From Armatimonadota bacterium (GTDB taxonomy: Bacteria; Armatimonadota; Zipacnadia; UBA1398; JAKPQA01), in NCBI GenBank assembly GCA_029547025.1, contig JAKPQA010000250.1, positions 1-61,282 of the forward strand: a DNA stretch of 61,282 nucleotides. Reading direction: 5' to 3'. Under the pieces are notes generated by a model. The model did not search any database, was not told the origin of the DNA, and worked only from the letters and a program-made list of their open reading frames with translations. Shown in pieces: positions 42,863 through 50,737 of this stretch. The stretch's first letter is position 1. The number at the start of each line of letters is the position of its first letter. A program made the translations under genes and the position numbers.

Positions 42863-44674
42863 ATGCCCGAGATCCCCCAGCCGCCCAGCGCGGCGCCCGA
42901 AGCCGAGAAGCCTGCCCCGCCGGTCCTGCCCGAGTGGGCCGAGCATATCCGCTCGAGCTTCATCTCATCAGCCGCGGTGCAGTTCCTCATCCATGGTGTC
43001 ACCGATCTGGTGCCTCTCAACGGCGAATACCTGTCGGTGCGTCAGTTCCTCTATCGGGCCTTCTGCCGAGGCAAGAAGGTGGTTTTCTACGATATCAGTG
43101 AGGGTTTCCACTACCCTGGCCCCGAGCATGAGGTTGTGTTCCGGCGATTCCTTGACGTGTTCCTGACGCGGAACCCGGACTTTAGGCAGGTCTCGCTGTT
43201 GGCTCCTCAGCACGCGCTCCCAGTGCTCGAAGAGTTCCTGCTCATGCACAATGGGGCCGTCGCTGTCATCGAATACGGCGAGAAGGTCGTGCCCCAGAAA
43301 GAACACCGCTTCATGAGCTTCGACGAGAAGCAGGCCCTGACCACGCTCCAGCGCTGGGCTTCGGACCCGCGGCTCCTCCGAAAGAACAACGCCGTGTTCC
43401 TGGTGGCCCACACACTCGCCGAGGTGCACGAGGAGCTATACTCGGGCACGTCGCGTGTCGAGGTCGTCGAGGTGCCGCTGCCCGATGAGGCCGAGCGCCT
43501 CAAGTACATCTCGTACCTTCTCACCACCCCGGAAGCCGAGTTCCCCGACACCCGTACCGACCAGTCCTCGGAGGCCTCCCCCAAGCCGCTGCGCCTCCGG
43601 CTTGAGATGGAACCTGCCGTGCTGGCCAAGGCCACGAACGGCCTGAGCTACGTACAGATCGCCAACATGCTCCGGCGCGCTCGCCAGAGCGGCGAACGTG
43701 TGGGCCACGGCATGGTCACTCGCTGGAAGCGCCGCTCCATCGAGGCCGAGCTCGGCGAGTTGGTCGAGTTCGTGCAGCCCGAGGTCGGCCTCGAGGCCCT
43801 GGCGGGGATGGACCAGCAGAAGGACCTCCTGCTCCGAGTGGCCCAGGCCATGCGCGAGGGGCACCGCCGCGTCGTTCCGCAGGGCATCATGCTTCTCGGG
43901 CCACCCGGCTGCGGGAAAACATTCTGCATGGAGTGCTTCGCCCACGACTGTGGGATCCCGTTCCTCCGGCTCGGGAACATCTTCTCGCGCTACGTGGGAG
44001 CTACCGAGGCCAATCTGGAGAAGCTGCTCCACTGTCTGAATGCGCTCTCGCCCGTTTTCGTCTTCATCGACGAGTTCGACCAGTCGTACGGGCGCCGCGT
44101 GACTAGTGAGGGCGATAGCGGCGTCTCGCGCCGCGTCTTCGCGATGTTCAACGCGTATCTGTCGGACTCGAGCCGACAGGGCCGCGTGCTCATCGGTGCG
44201 GCCTCGAACCGGCCGGACCTCATCGACCCATCCACACTCCGGGCGGGGCGGTTTGACCTCAAGATCCCCTTCTTCCTGCCGGATGACGCCACGCGGTCCC
44301 AGATCCTCGAAGTCACTTACAGGACGCTGAGGATCGATCACCGCATTGAGGACTTCGCCGGTCCGGCCCAGGCAACCCGCGGCTACTCCGGGGCGGATCT
44401 GAGGGAGCTCGTGCTCCAGTCGTTCCGGCTGGCCACATTCGAAGGTCGGCGACGGGTCATGCAGCGCGACCTGGATGCCGCGGTGGCCGACTACATCCCG
44501 CCGGTCCGGTCGGACCCGGAGATGGTGCGGTTCATGGAGCTGCTGGCCGTGTCGGGGACGACGTCGAAGAGACTGCTCTCACCCGAGCACCAGGCACTCA
44601 TCGACAGCGGCCGGCTTCAGGCCGAGATCGATGACCTTCGCCAGCGGGTCTCACAGCGCGGCGCGACGATGTAG
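42863..44674 (+). CDS. AAA ATPase (Ycf46-like two-domain type)
   Basis: 603 aa with GGAGGCGG before the ATG at 42863. The C-terminal AAA module is complete: Walker A GPPGCGKT (about 346), Walker B VFVFIDEFDQ, sensor 1 GAASNRPD and arginine-finger region RAGRFD, then a lid helix SGADLRELVLQSF. The first 270 residues lack a Walker A but have alternating strands and helices (KKVVFYDISEG, AVAVIEYGEK, NAVFLVAHTLAEVHEEL) that look like a degenerate first AAA fold. This layout resembles Ycf46-type proteins of cyanobacteria and other bacteria, whose role is uncertain. It is convergent with jag, 14 bases apart. Confidence 0.75.
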   Translation: MPEIPQPPSAAPEAEKPAPPVLPEWAEHIRSSFISSAAVQFLIHGVTDLVPLNGEYLSVRQFLYRAFCRGKKVVFYDISEGFHYPGPEHEVVFRRFLDVFLTRNPDFRQVSLLAPQHALPVLEEFLLMHNGAVAVIEYGEKVVPQKEHRFMSFDEKQALTTLQRWASDPRLLRKNNAVFLVAHTLAEVHEELYSGTSRVEVVEVPLPDEAERLKYISYLLTTPEAEFPDTRTDQSSEASPKPLRLRLEMEPAVLAKATNGLSYVQIANMLRRARQSGERVGHGMVTRWKRRSIEAELGELVEFVQPEVGLEALAGMDQQKDLLLRVAQAMREGHRRVVPQGIMLLGPPGCGKTFCMECFAHDCGIPFLRLGNIFSRYVGATEANLEKLLHCLNALSPVFVFIDEFDQSYGRRVTSEGDSGVSRRVFAMFNAYLSDSSRQGRVLIGAASNRPDLIDPSTLRAGRFDLKIPFFLPDDATRSQILEVTYRTLRIDHRIEDFAGPAQATRGYSGADLRELVLQSFRLATFEGRRRVMQRDLDAAVADYIPPVRSDPEMVRFMELLAVSGTTSKRLLSPEHQALIDSGRLQAEIDDLRQRVSQRGATM

Positions 44675-44688
44675 GGGTGCGGCCCCAG

Positions 44689-45168
44689 CTAGTCTCTAGG
44701 CGAGATGACGAGGACCCGGGCGTCGCCTTCACCCTCGCTGTATGTGTACACATCCGGGTGATCCGCCAGCGTCAGGTGGATGATCCGCCGTTCGTACGCA
44801 TGCAGTGACTCGAGCAACGCCTCCCGGCCCGTCGCCTTCACGCGCTGCGCCAGCTCGATGGCTCGAGCCTGGAGGGACTCGGCACGCCGCGCCCGGTAGT
44901 TCTCCGCGTCAACCACCACCCGAGAGTGGGGGCCGTGGCGCCGGCTAACGATCACACTCACCAGCAGCTGCAGTGCATTCAGCGTATCGCCGTCCCGACC
45001 GATGACTGTACCCAGGTCCGAGTCCGAGGATACGTCGAGGGTGATCTGGCCCTCGCCATCGACGTGGGCCGAGACGGTGCATTCAATGCCCATGCGGTCC
45101 AGTATCCCCTGCAGCGCTTCCCGGGCCGTCTCAGCCGCCGTGCTCGCACTGGTCTCGATGTCACTCAA
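44689..45168 (-). CDS. jag: Jag/KhpB-type RNA-binding protein (KH + R3H)
   Basis: A 159-aa protein that appears to start with TTG at 45168. No in-frame ATG or GTG fits, and AGGGG lies ten bases upstream. The KH domain holds GTVIGRDGDTLNALQ (about 53-67), where GxxG is GRDG. The R3H domain ends the protein (AYERRIIHLTLADHPDVYTY). The usual N-terminal Jag_N part is missing, so this is the short form. It binds RNA and is normally co-transcribed with yidC, which it follows here. It is the last gene of the rpmH-rnpA-yidD-yidC-jag block. Confidence 0.9.
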   Translation of the reverse strand: MSDIETSASTAAETAREALQGILDRMGIECTVSAHVDGEGQITLDVSSDSDLGTVIGRDGDTLNALQLLVSVIVSRRHGPHSRVVVDAENYRARRAESLQARAIELAQRVKATGREALLESLHAYERRIIHLTLADHPDVYTYSEGEGDARVLVISPRD

Positions 45169-45250
45169 TGCTCAGTCGCCCCTGTGCTCTCGATCGTGCG
45201 GAATCGCCAGCGCCCTGCGAGGGGCGTGGCCCAAACCACCCACGCCCCGG

Positions 45251-46735
45251 TTAGGATCTGGACTTGGGGGGCGGGATGGATGGCTTGCGGCGTGCGGCGG
45301 CTCGTCCCTTGCCGCTGCTAAGCTTGTTCCCTCGTGCCGGCGCATCGATCACCGGTCCATTGCCGCGACCGTCCTCGCGCTTGGTGACAAACCGCTCCAA
45401 CCAACCTGAGCCGCCGCTCGATAGGCGACGGGCTGGTGCCGGCGCCCCGTGCCGGCCCGGTCCCAGGTCTTCGGGCTTCGGGCCAGGATACGCCTTGTTC
45501 ATCCACACCTGCTGCGCCGTTCCCAACACGTTGAACGCCGCCCAGTAGAAGATGAAGGCCGCCGGGAACGTCCGCAGCACCAGAAACAGGAAGGCCGGCA
45601 TCATGTAGGTCATCATCCGCTGCGTGTTCTGCTGCTGCGGGTCGGTGGCCGGCGGTTGCGGCGTCAGCTTGGTCGACGCGATCATGCTCACCGCGTAGAT
45701 CACCAACAGGGGCAAGTCCGGCCTCGACAGATCGGTGATCCAAAGGAAACTGCCGTTCTCAAAGTGGTACGAATATAGCCGAATCGCGTAGTAGAGGTAG
45801 AAGATGAAGGGGAGCTGGATGAGCTGAGGCAGGCAGCCGCCCATCATGCTGATGCCGCTCTCTTTCATCAGCTTGGACTGCTCCTGCATGGCCTTCATCT
45901 GGTCGTTGGCGTACTTCTTCTTGATCTCCTCGATCTGGGGCTGAATGCGGGCCATCTTGGCCTGCATGGTCTTCATCGCGACCTGGCCCCTGATGGCCAA
46001 CGGGAGAGAGACAACCTTCACGATGATGGACACCAGCAGTAGCGCCATCACATAGGAAAGTGGCTGCTTCGCGCCGCCGCAGATGCGCACCAGGGTATCG
46101 AGGAGGCGATAGCCGAAGCGCGAGTTCACGTAGGGTTCCACGGCCTTGCCCGACTCGATCAGCGCGCGGCGTTCCTCCCACATTCCCGAACCGTCGTCCG
46201 AGGGAACCCACACCGACCGATGCTCGAACGCCAGCCCGCCCAGGAGCTTCACCATCTTCTTCCGGTGCCGGTCATCCCCCTGGGACACGTGTCTACCGTA
46301 GATCACACCGGCCCAGTACGTGGCATGGGCGGCCCAGGGACTCGCTCGGTGCTGGGCGGCAAACTGCTCGTAGGTCTGTGCCGCCTTCTCATAGTCGAGC
46401 TTCGCGTCGTAGTCACCGGCGGCCTCGCGGATCTGGGCCATCTCGATGTACCCCAGGGCCAGCAGTATCTGTGCCCGCTGCCCTTCGGGGCCCATGCGAT
46501 TCTGCTCGGTGGCCAAATACTGGCTGAGCGCCGAGACACGCGCTTTGGGGTCGGGCTCCGCCGCGATCTTGTCCACGGGAGAGGATACCGCGGCCTGCTT
46601 GGTGGCCTCGGCCTGCTGTTGCTCCATCTGCTTCTTGCTCTGGATGGACATCCACATCAGGAAGCCCCAGATCGGCAAGAGCATGAGAAGCATGGTGAGG
46701 CGTTGCTGTCTGTTGTTCCGTGATGGTTGAGTCAT
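45251..46735 (-). CDS. yidC: Membrane protein insertase YidC/Oxa1 with helical-repeat ectodomain
   Basis: 494 aa. The first hydrophobic segment (LTMLLMLLPIWGFLMWM) begins near residue 14. About residues 60-160 are a soluble, Ala-rich helical stretch (RAQILLALGYIEMAQIREA, then a pattern of tetratricopeptide style). The insertase core starts near 220 with LVSIIVKVVSLPLAIRGQVA and its functionally important Arg. It continues with MKTMQAKMARIQPQIEEIKKKY and three further membrane segments. The basic C-tail ends in SKS-like residues. YidC inserts proteins into the inner membrane. The helical ectodomain differs from the beta-sandwich P1 domain of proteobacterial YidC. Confidence 0.92.
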   Translation of the reverse strand: MTQPSRNNRQQRLTMLLMLLPIWGFLMWMSIQSKKQMEQQQAEATKQAAVSSPVDKIAAEPDPKARVSALSQYLATEQNRMGPEGQRAQILLALGYIEMAQIREAAGDYDAKLDYEKAAQTYEQFAAQHRASPWAAHATYWAGVIYGRHVSQGDDRHRKKMVKLLGGLAFEHRSVWVPSDDGSGMWEERRALIESGKAVEPYVNSRFGYRLLDTLVRICGGAKQPLSYVMALLLVSIIVKVVSLPLAIRGQVAMKTMQAKMARIQPQIEEIKKKYANDQMKAMQEQSKLMKESGISMMGGCLPQLIQLPFIFYLYYAIRLYSYHFENGSFLWITDLSRPDLPLLVIYAVSMIASTKLTPQPPATDPQQQNTQRMMTYMMPAFLFLVLRTFPAAFIFYWAAFNVLGTAQQVWMNKAYPGPKPEDLGPGRHGAPAPARRLSSGGSGWLERFVTKREDGRGNGPVIDAPARGNKLSSGKGRAAARRKPSIPPPKSRS

Positions 46736-46772
46736 CGGGGTAGGGTATCAACCGCCTTGGTGGAGGCGAGCG

Positions 46773-46994
46773 CTACGGCACCGGATCGTGCCCTCCTCGA
46801 CAGAACGGGTTGCAGCGCACAATGCGCCACATGCCCAGGGCCAGCCCCTTGAGGACACCGTGGCGCTCGATGGCCTGGATGGCGTACTCCGAACAGGTCG
46901 GCACGAACCGGCAGCACCGGGGCAGCAGTGGGGACACGATCCGCTGGTAGATGCGGATGGGCAACACCGCCGCCCGACGGACCCATCGGCACAC
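46773..46994 (-). CDS. yidD: Membrane protein insertion efficiency factor YidD
   Basis: A 73-aa protein starting at the GTG at 46994, 19 bases after the rnpA stop; this start gives the usual family length. The full signature is present: [35 protein letters not shown], and [14 protein letters not shown] at the end. YidD helps YidC insert membrane proteins and lies between rnpA and yidC, its conserved place. Longer in-frame readings exist but start inside rnpA. Confidence 0.93.
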   Translation of the reverse strand: MCRWVRRAAVLPIRIYQRIVSPLLPRCCRFVPTCSEYAIQAIERHGVLKGLALGMWRIVRCNPFCRGGHDPVP

Positions 46995-47013
46995 GCCGTC
47001 CTTCAGGGCCGCA

Positions 47014-47391
47014 TCACCCCTCGCGCTGACGGAACCGCACTCGCCCTCGCCCCGCGCTCGGGGCGAGGCCGGTCCGGCCCAGCAGCTCCAAGGCCGCCGC
47101 CCGAAGCTCCCAGAACGTAGCGTCACGCGCCGGAGGCAGTGCTGCGAGCACAAAGTCCGCTCCCCCGACGCCGCCCGTGCATTCCTGTCGAACGATCTCG
47201 CGCAGACGGCGCTTGAGCCGATTGCGGCAGACCGCGCCTCCGACCTTAGCGCTAACGACCACAGTGAACCGGACGCCTGCCTCCGTGGGCCGAGGGAGGA
47301 AATACAGCCGCAGGAGGCGACCGCGGTGCAGTGTACCGTTCCGAAACACCCGTCCGATATCGCGAGTCTTCCGCAGTCGGCCGGTCACCAC
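47014..47391 (-). CDS. rnpA: Ribonuclease P protein component
   Basis: A 125-aa basic protein starting with tandem GTG codons at 47391. It has the RnpA pattern: [14 protein letters not shown] at the start, [20 protein letters not shown] in the middle (the RNR motif that binds RNase P RNA), RLREIVRQ, and a final helix. With the catalytic RNA it cuts the 5' leader from tRNA precursors. It follows rpmH by 41 bases, the standard order. Confidence 0.93.
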   Translation of the reverse strand: MVTGRLRKTRDIGRVFRNGTLHRGRLLRLYFLPRPTEAGVRFTVVVSAKVGGAVCRNRLKRRLREIVRQECTGGVGGADFVLAALPPARDATFWELRAAALELLGRTGLAPSAGRGRVRFRQREG

Positions 47392-47432
47392 GGCACCCCG
47401 TCACCCGACCATCCGGGCACAGCGCCGTGCCG

Positions 47433-47567
47433 CTACGCCGACAGGCGCAGTCGCCCCTTCAGGCGCCGCCTCTTGAGTACACGCCGGCCACCCGTACTAC
47501 TCATCCGCTGCATGAAACCGTGACGCCTCTTGCGGCGCAGGCGGTTCGGTTGGTAGGTCCGCTTCAT
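47433..47567 (-). CDS. rpmH: Ribosomal protein L34
   Basis: A 44-aa protein on the minus strand, starting at the ATG at 47567. It begins [20 protein letters not shown] and ends with a basic [13 protein letters not shown], the standard L34 sequence and length (44-46 aa). A promoter at 47626-47654 drives it. It is the first gene of the rpmH-rnpA-yidD-yidC-jag block. Confidence 0.97.
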   Translation of the reverse strand: MKRTYQPNRLRRKRRHGFMQRMSSTGGRRVLKRRRLKGRLRLSA

Positions 47568-47625
47568 GGGTTACTCTCACAAAAACGCGCCCGCGGGGGC
47601 ACCGGGGCGCAGGATAGATGGACGC

Positions 47626-47654
47626 ATCATACCACACCGCCACATCACGGGCAA
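47626..47654 (-). promoter_or_regulatory. Sigma-70-type promoter for rpmH
   Basis: Read on the minus strand, a -35 box TTGCCC (47654-47649) is separated by exactly 17 bases from a -10 box TATGAT (47631-47626), preceded by TGG. Transcription would start near 47620, giving a leader of about 52 bases before the rpmH ATG. Confidence 0.75.
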
Positions 47655-47901
47655 GGCGGGTGCGTCCGTCGGGAGCCCACTGCCATGGCGCCCTCTGGCT
47701 GCGGTGCGCGGGTGAAGATGGCGAGGGCCAGGCCGCGACAGACGGAGGATGGCCCAGGCCATGCCAGCACGTGACACGTACCTTGGCGCAACCATCCAGG
47801 GCCAGGGGTCTTGCTCCGTCATCCGCCAGCCCAGCGCGTCATGTGCGAACGCGCACCGCCTGCCGTCCGAGTACGGCACGCCCGTCACCGCGCATCCCGT
47901 T

Positions 47902-48177
47902 TCACCCGATGGTAGCACCGCACCAGAACCCGAGGGGGACGGCGCCGGGGAGGCGCTCCCATATGAGGGCGCCGCGCGGCCAGCCCCCCAGGCCCTCGCC
48001 GCCCGCAGTCCCCCGCAGGGCCCGGTCCGCCGAGGGCGCCACGACGACAACTACAGCCACCAAGCCAGCCACTTCGGCGCATGGACACCACGGGCCGCAG
48101 GTGTTCGTGACCACGCTCCCGCCGGGCGCCTGGATCATCCGCAGCCGGTGCTCGCAGTCCCAGCTCATCGTGGTCAC
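47902..48177 (-). CDS. Possible small Cys-rich membrane protein
   Basis: A 91-aa reading frame starting at the GTG at 48177, eight bases after AAGGGGGG. An ATG three codons later is the alternative. The first 27 codons after that ATG all end in G or C, as real genes here do, though later codons vary more. The protein starts MSWDCEHRLRMIQAPGGSVV, has a Cys group CGPWCPC and a short hydrophobic run VAGLVAVVVVVAP. I do not recognise it. It would lie upstream of rpmH in the place where dnaA or oriC is often found. The gene is uncertain and could be a chance frame. Confidence 0.4.
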   Translation of the reverse strand: MTTMSWDCEHRLRMIQAPGGSVVTNTCGPWCPCAEVAGLVAVVVVVAPSADRALRGTAGGEGLGGWPRGALIWERLPGAVPLGFWCGATIG

Positions 48178-48646
48178 GCCGTGAGCCCCCCTTCCTATGG
48201 GCCGTGGATGAGCGCGCGATCCGGCGGGTCGGGAGACGACACCGAAACAGGATGTGAAGGATGCGCCGGATGAACCCAAGACAGGGCCGACCTGGGCCCT
48301 CGCATCGTGTCCGTTCCGGCCATCCTGTTCGATACCCCTCACGTTGCTCTTGGCGCTTGCGGCCACGCCACACGGGACCCGGCCCGCCCCAGCCCCAAAC
48401 ACCCATCCCCGGCCGCCCGCCAACCAGGTACCTCCCGGAATCCTGCCCAGACGGCTTAGTCGTTACATGGGTAGTCATCGGTATGGGCTGCCGTTGGCCG
48501 CGCCACCCCGGCCCTGGGTGCCGCCATCGGTCGCGCGCCGTGCGATCGAGACTGGGTGCGCCCCCGCCCCTAGCCAATCTGGGCCGGCTAACCGATAATG
48601 ACCCTCCGCAGTTGCGCCACGGAACGGACCAGGGAGAGATGGCTAT
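48178..48646. other. Intergenic region upstream of the Thi4-type gene
   Basis: This 469-base divergent region contains no gene I can support. A longer minus-strand frame across it is Arg/Pro-rich and reads as noise. There is no CTGAGA...ACCTGA pattern of a TPP riboswitch and no cluster of TTATCCACA-like DnaA boxes. Confidence 0.5.
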
Positions 48647-49435
48647 ATGGCGCTGTTTGCCCCGGTGCAAGAGAGTGATATCACTCGGGCGATCATCGAG
48701 CGCTCGATGAAGGACCTGCTGGCGATGACTCCCACCGATGTGGTCATTGTCGGGGGCGGACCCAGCGGGTTGGTGGCGGCCAGGGATCTGGCCTCCCAGG
48801 GTGTTCGCACAGTGATCTTCGAGGCGAACAACTACCTCGGCGGTGGGTTCTGGCTCGGCGGCTACCTGTTCAGCCATCTCACGGTCCGCGCCCCGGCCCA
48901 CGAGATGCTGGCCGAGGTGGGCGTCCCGTATGAGGAGTACGCCCCGGGCCTGTACACGGCGCTGGCTCCGCACTGTGTGGCCAAGTTCATCGGTGCGGCG
49001 TGCGATGCCGGCGCGATCGTCATTGGCATGACCATGGTCGACGACGTGTGCGTCCGCCAGGACAACCGCGTGGCCGGCGTGGTCATCAACTGGAATCCGG
49101 TCCGGTACCTGCCCAAGGCCATCGCTGCCATCGACCCCGTGTCGGTCGAGTGCCGGCTGGTCATCGACTGCACTGGGCACGACGCGCGGGTCTGCCAGTG
49201 CCTGGCCCACCGCGGGCTGCTCGAGCTCAAGGGCATGGGAGGCATGTGGGTCAACGAGTCCGAGGATGCCATCGTCGAGCAGACCGGTGAGGTCCATCCC
49301 GGGCTCATCGCGGCCGGCATGGCCGTGTCTACCGTGTACGGCGTGCCTCGGATGGGGCCGACCTTCGGCGGCATGCTGCTCTCTGGCCGGCGCGCCGCAC
49401 AGCTCGCAATGGGGATCCTCGAGCGCGACGCCTAG
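48647..49435 (+). CDS. thi4: Thi4-family thiazole synthase-like protein
   Basis: 262 aa with AGGGAGA eight bases before the ATG at 48647. The FAD/NAD-binding N-terminus is VVIVGGGPSGLVAARDLASQ, with FEANNYLGGGFWLGGYLF. The Thi4 core has VVINWNPVRY, then AIDPVSVECRLVIDCTGHDA, and the C-terminal MGPTFGGMLLSGRRAAQLA. These enzymes make the thiazole half of thiamine from NAD and glycine. Eukaryotic forms use a Cys as sulfur donor, and many archaeal forms have His there and use sulfide. By my alignment (two residues before the DP pair) this protein has Ala161. No other thiamine gene or riboswitch is nearby. Confidence 0.85.
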   Translation: MALFAPVQESDITRAIIERSMKDLLAMTPTDVVIVGGGPSGLVAARDLASQGVRTVIFEANNYLGGGFWLGGYLFSHLTVRAPAHEMLAEVGVPYEEYAPGLYTALAPHCVAKFIGAACDAGAIVIGMTMVDDVCVRQDNRVAGVVINWNPVRYLPKAIAAIDPVSVECRLVIDCTGHDARVCQCLAHRGLLELKGMGGMWVNESEDAIVEQTGEVHPGLIAAGMAVSTVYGVPRMGPTFGGMLLSGRRAAQLAMGILERDA

Positions 49436-49476
49436 CGGCGCCGCAGAGCAAAGCGGGCGGAGGCCGGCGCCACCGA

Positions 49477-50730
49477 TCAGCATGACACCGCGTCGACCGC
49501 CTGCTCCTTGCTCCGCAGGTCCGCCACCAGCCACAGTGCGGCCACGAGGGCGAAAACCACGTACCCACCCGCGGCGGCCGAGAGCGGTGGACGTGTGCTG
49601 CCCGCCACCTCCGCCCACTTCCCGACGCCCCACAGCGCGGGCACGCTCAGCAGAGTGGTGGTCCCGGCTAGGCCGAAGACTGTGGCGAAACGATCCGGAA
49701 ACCGCTGCGCCACGAGCCCCATGAGGGCCGGGTATTCGAGGCCGGAGAACAGACACGCCAGCACATAGCCGCCAAAGGTCAGCAGGTATGTGTCGGACTG
49801 GATGGCCGCGAACAGAATGGGACCCGCGATGAGGCCCGGCACGATGGTCAGTGTCCGACGGCCCACCTGATCGGGCAGCATTGCGAGTCCCAGTCTCCCG
49901 GCCAGGTAGGCTGCGTTGTAGAACGAGAGGATCCAGCCCGGCGGCAGGGGGTGCTCGTCGAAGGACGCCGTCAGGTGTCGCGTGATCCATGAGTACAGCA
50001 CGTTGTCCGACAGGCCATGGGCGGCAGCCAGAAACGCAACGATACCCACCGCCGTCAGCGGCACACCGTTCAGGGCCCAGCCCCGCCGCAAGCGAGGCGT
50101 GTCAGCAGCCCCCTGGGCCGTGCTCAGCGATGCCACCCGATCGACCGGCGAGGCGAAGCGCATCAGCCAGAGCGCGAGCCCAGTCAGCAGGAGCCCCACC
50201 AGGACGAAAGGGGCGGCCATCATCACGCCGAACGACATCCGGCCGGCCTCGTGAAGGCCCTGGATGTACGCCACCGGGTAAGGCAACAGGATACCGGCCG
50301 CCGCCCCCGTGACCAGCAGGGTCGTGAAGCTCCCTCGGCGCCGCTCGGGAAACAAGGCCGGCAGTAGGCCCCCGCATGCCACATTGGCGGCGCTGCACCC
50401 CACCCCTGCGAGAGCCAGGCCAGCATAGAAGACGGCCAGCACTGAGGGCGCGGCGCACAGGTAATAGCCAGCCGCCGTGACCCCCGTGGCCACCGACAGG
50501 ATCCGGACCCGCCCCCAGCGGTCAGCCAGCCATCCGGCCGCTGCCGCGCCGAGCGTCCCACCCACCATGCTGACCGACAGCAGTAGGCCTAGCCGCTTGG
50601 GCGAGAGGCCGAACTGGCACTCGAGCACCGGCGCGAGGATTGGGATCGCGGTCACATGGTAGATGCTTAGCGCAATGACCGACAGGGCCAGAACGGCCAG
50701 GCGCCGCCGGCCGGGAAGAGGCGTGGTCAT
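49477..50730 (-). CDS. Major facilitator superfamily transporter
   Basis: A 417-aa protein with about twelve hydrophobic segments. The first loop motif is GWLADRWGRVRIL, the MFS A-motif between helices 2 and 3, and the middle loop is basic (TPRLRRGWALNG). The second half repeats the pattern with LPDQVGRRTL. The substrate is unknown. A sugar or organic acid is likely since its start lies only seven bases after the stop of the GH99-like gene. It converges on the Thi4 gene. Confidence 0.88.
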   Translation of the reverse strand: MTTPLPGRRRLAVLALSVIALSIYHVTAIPILAPVLECQFGLSPKRLGLLLSVSMVGGTLGAAAAGWLADRWGRVRILSVATGVTAAGYYLCAAPSVLAVFYAGLALAGVGCSAANVACGGLLPALFPERRRGSFTTLLVTGAAAGILLPYPVAYIQGLHEAGRMSFGVMMAAPFVLVGLLLTGLALWLMRFASPVDRVASLSTAQGAADTPRLRRGWALNGVPLTAVGIVAFLAAAHGLSDNVLYSWITRHLTASFDEHPLPPGWILSFYNAAYLAGRLGLAMLPDQVGRRTLTIVPGLIAGPILFAAIQSDTYLLTFGGYVLACLFSGLEYPALMGLVAQRFPDRFATVFGLAGTTTLLSVPALWGVGKWAEVAGSTRPPLSAAAGGYVVFALVAALWLVADLRSKEQAVDAVSC

Positions 50731-50737
50731 CGGCGAA

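Noticed and set aside
48178-48646. TPP riboswitch before the Thi4-type gene
   Set aside because: No CTGAGA or ACCTGAT elements are present.
47568-48646. Replication origin upstream of rpmH
   Set aside because: No TTATCCACA-like box cluster, no AT-rich unwinding element and no dnaA gene.
47885-49990. Long 701-codon minus-strand frame
   Set aside because: It lies opposite the Thi4 and MFS genes and is full of Arg, Gly and His in no family pattern. It is a shadow frame of GC-rich coding DNA.
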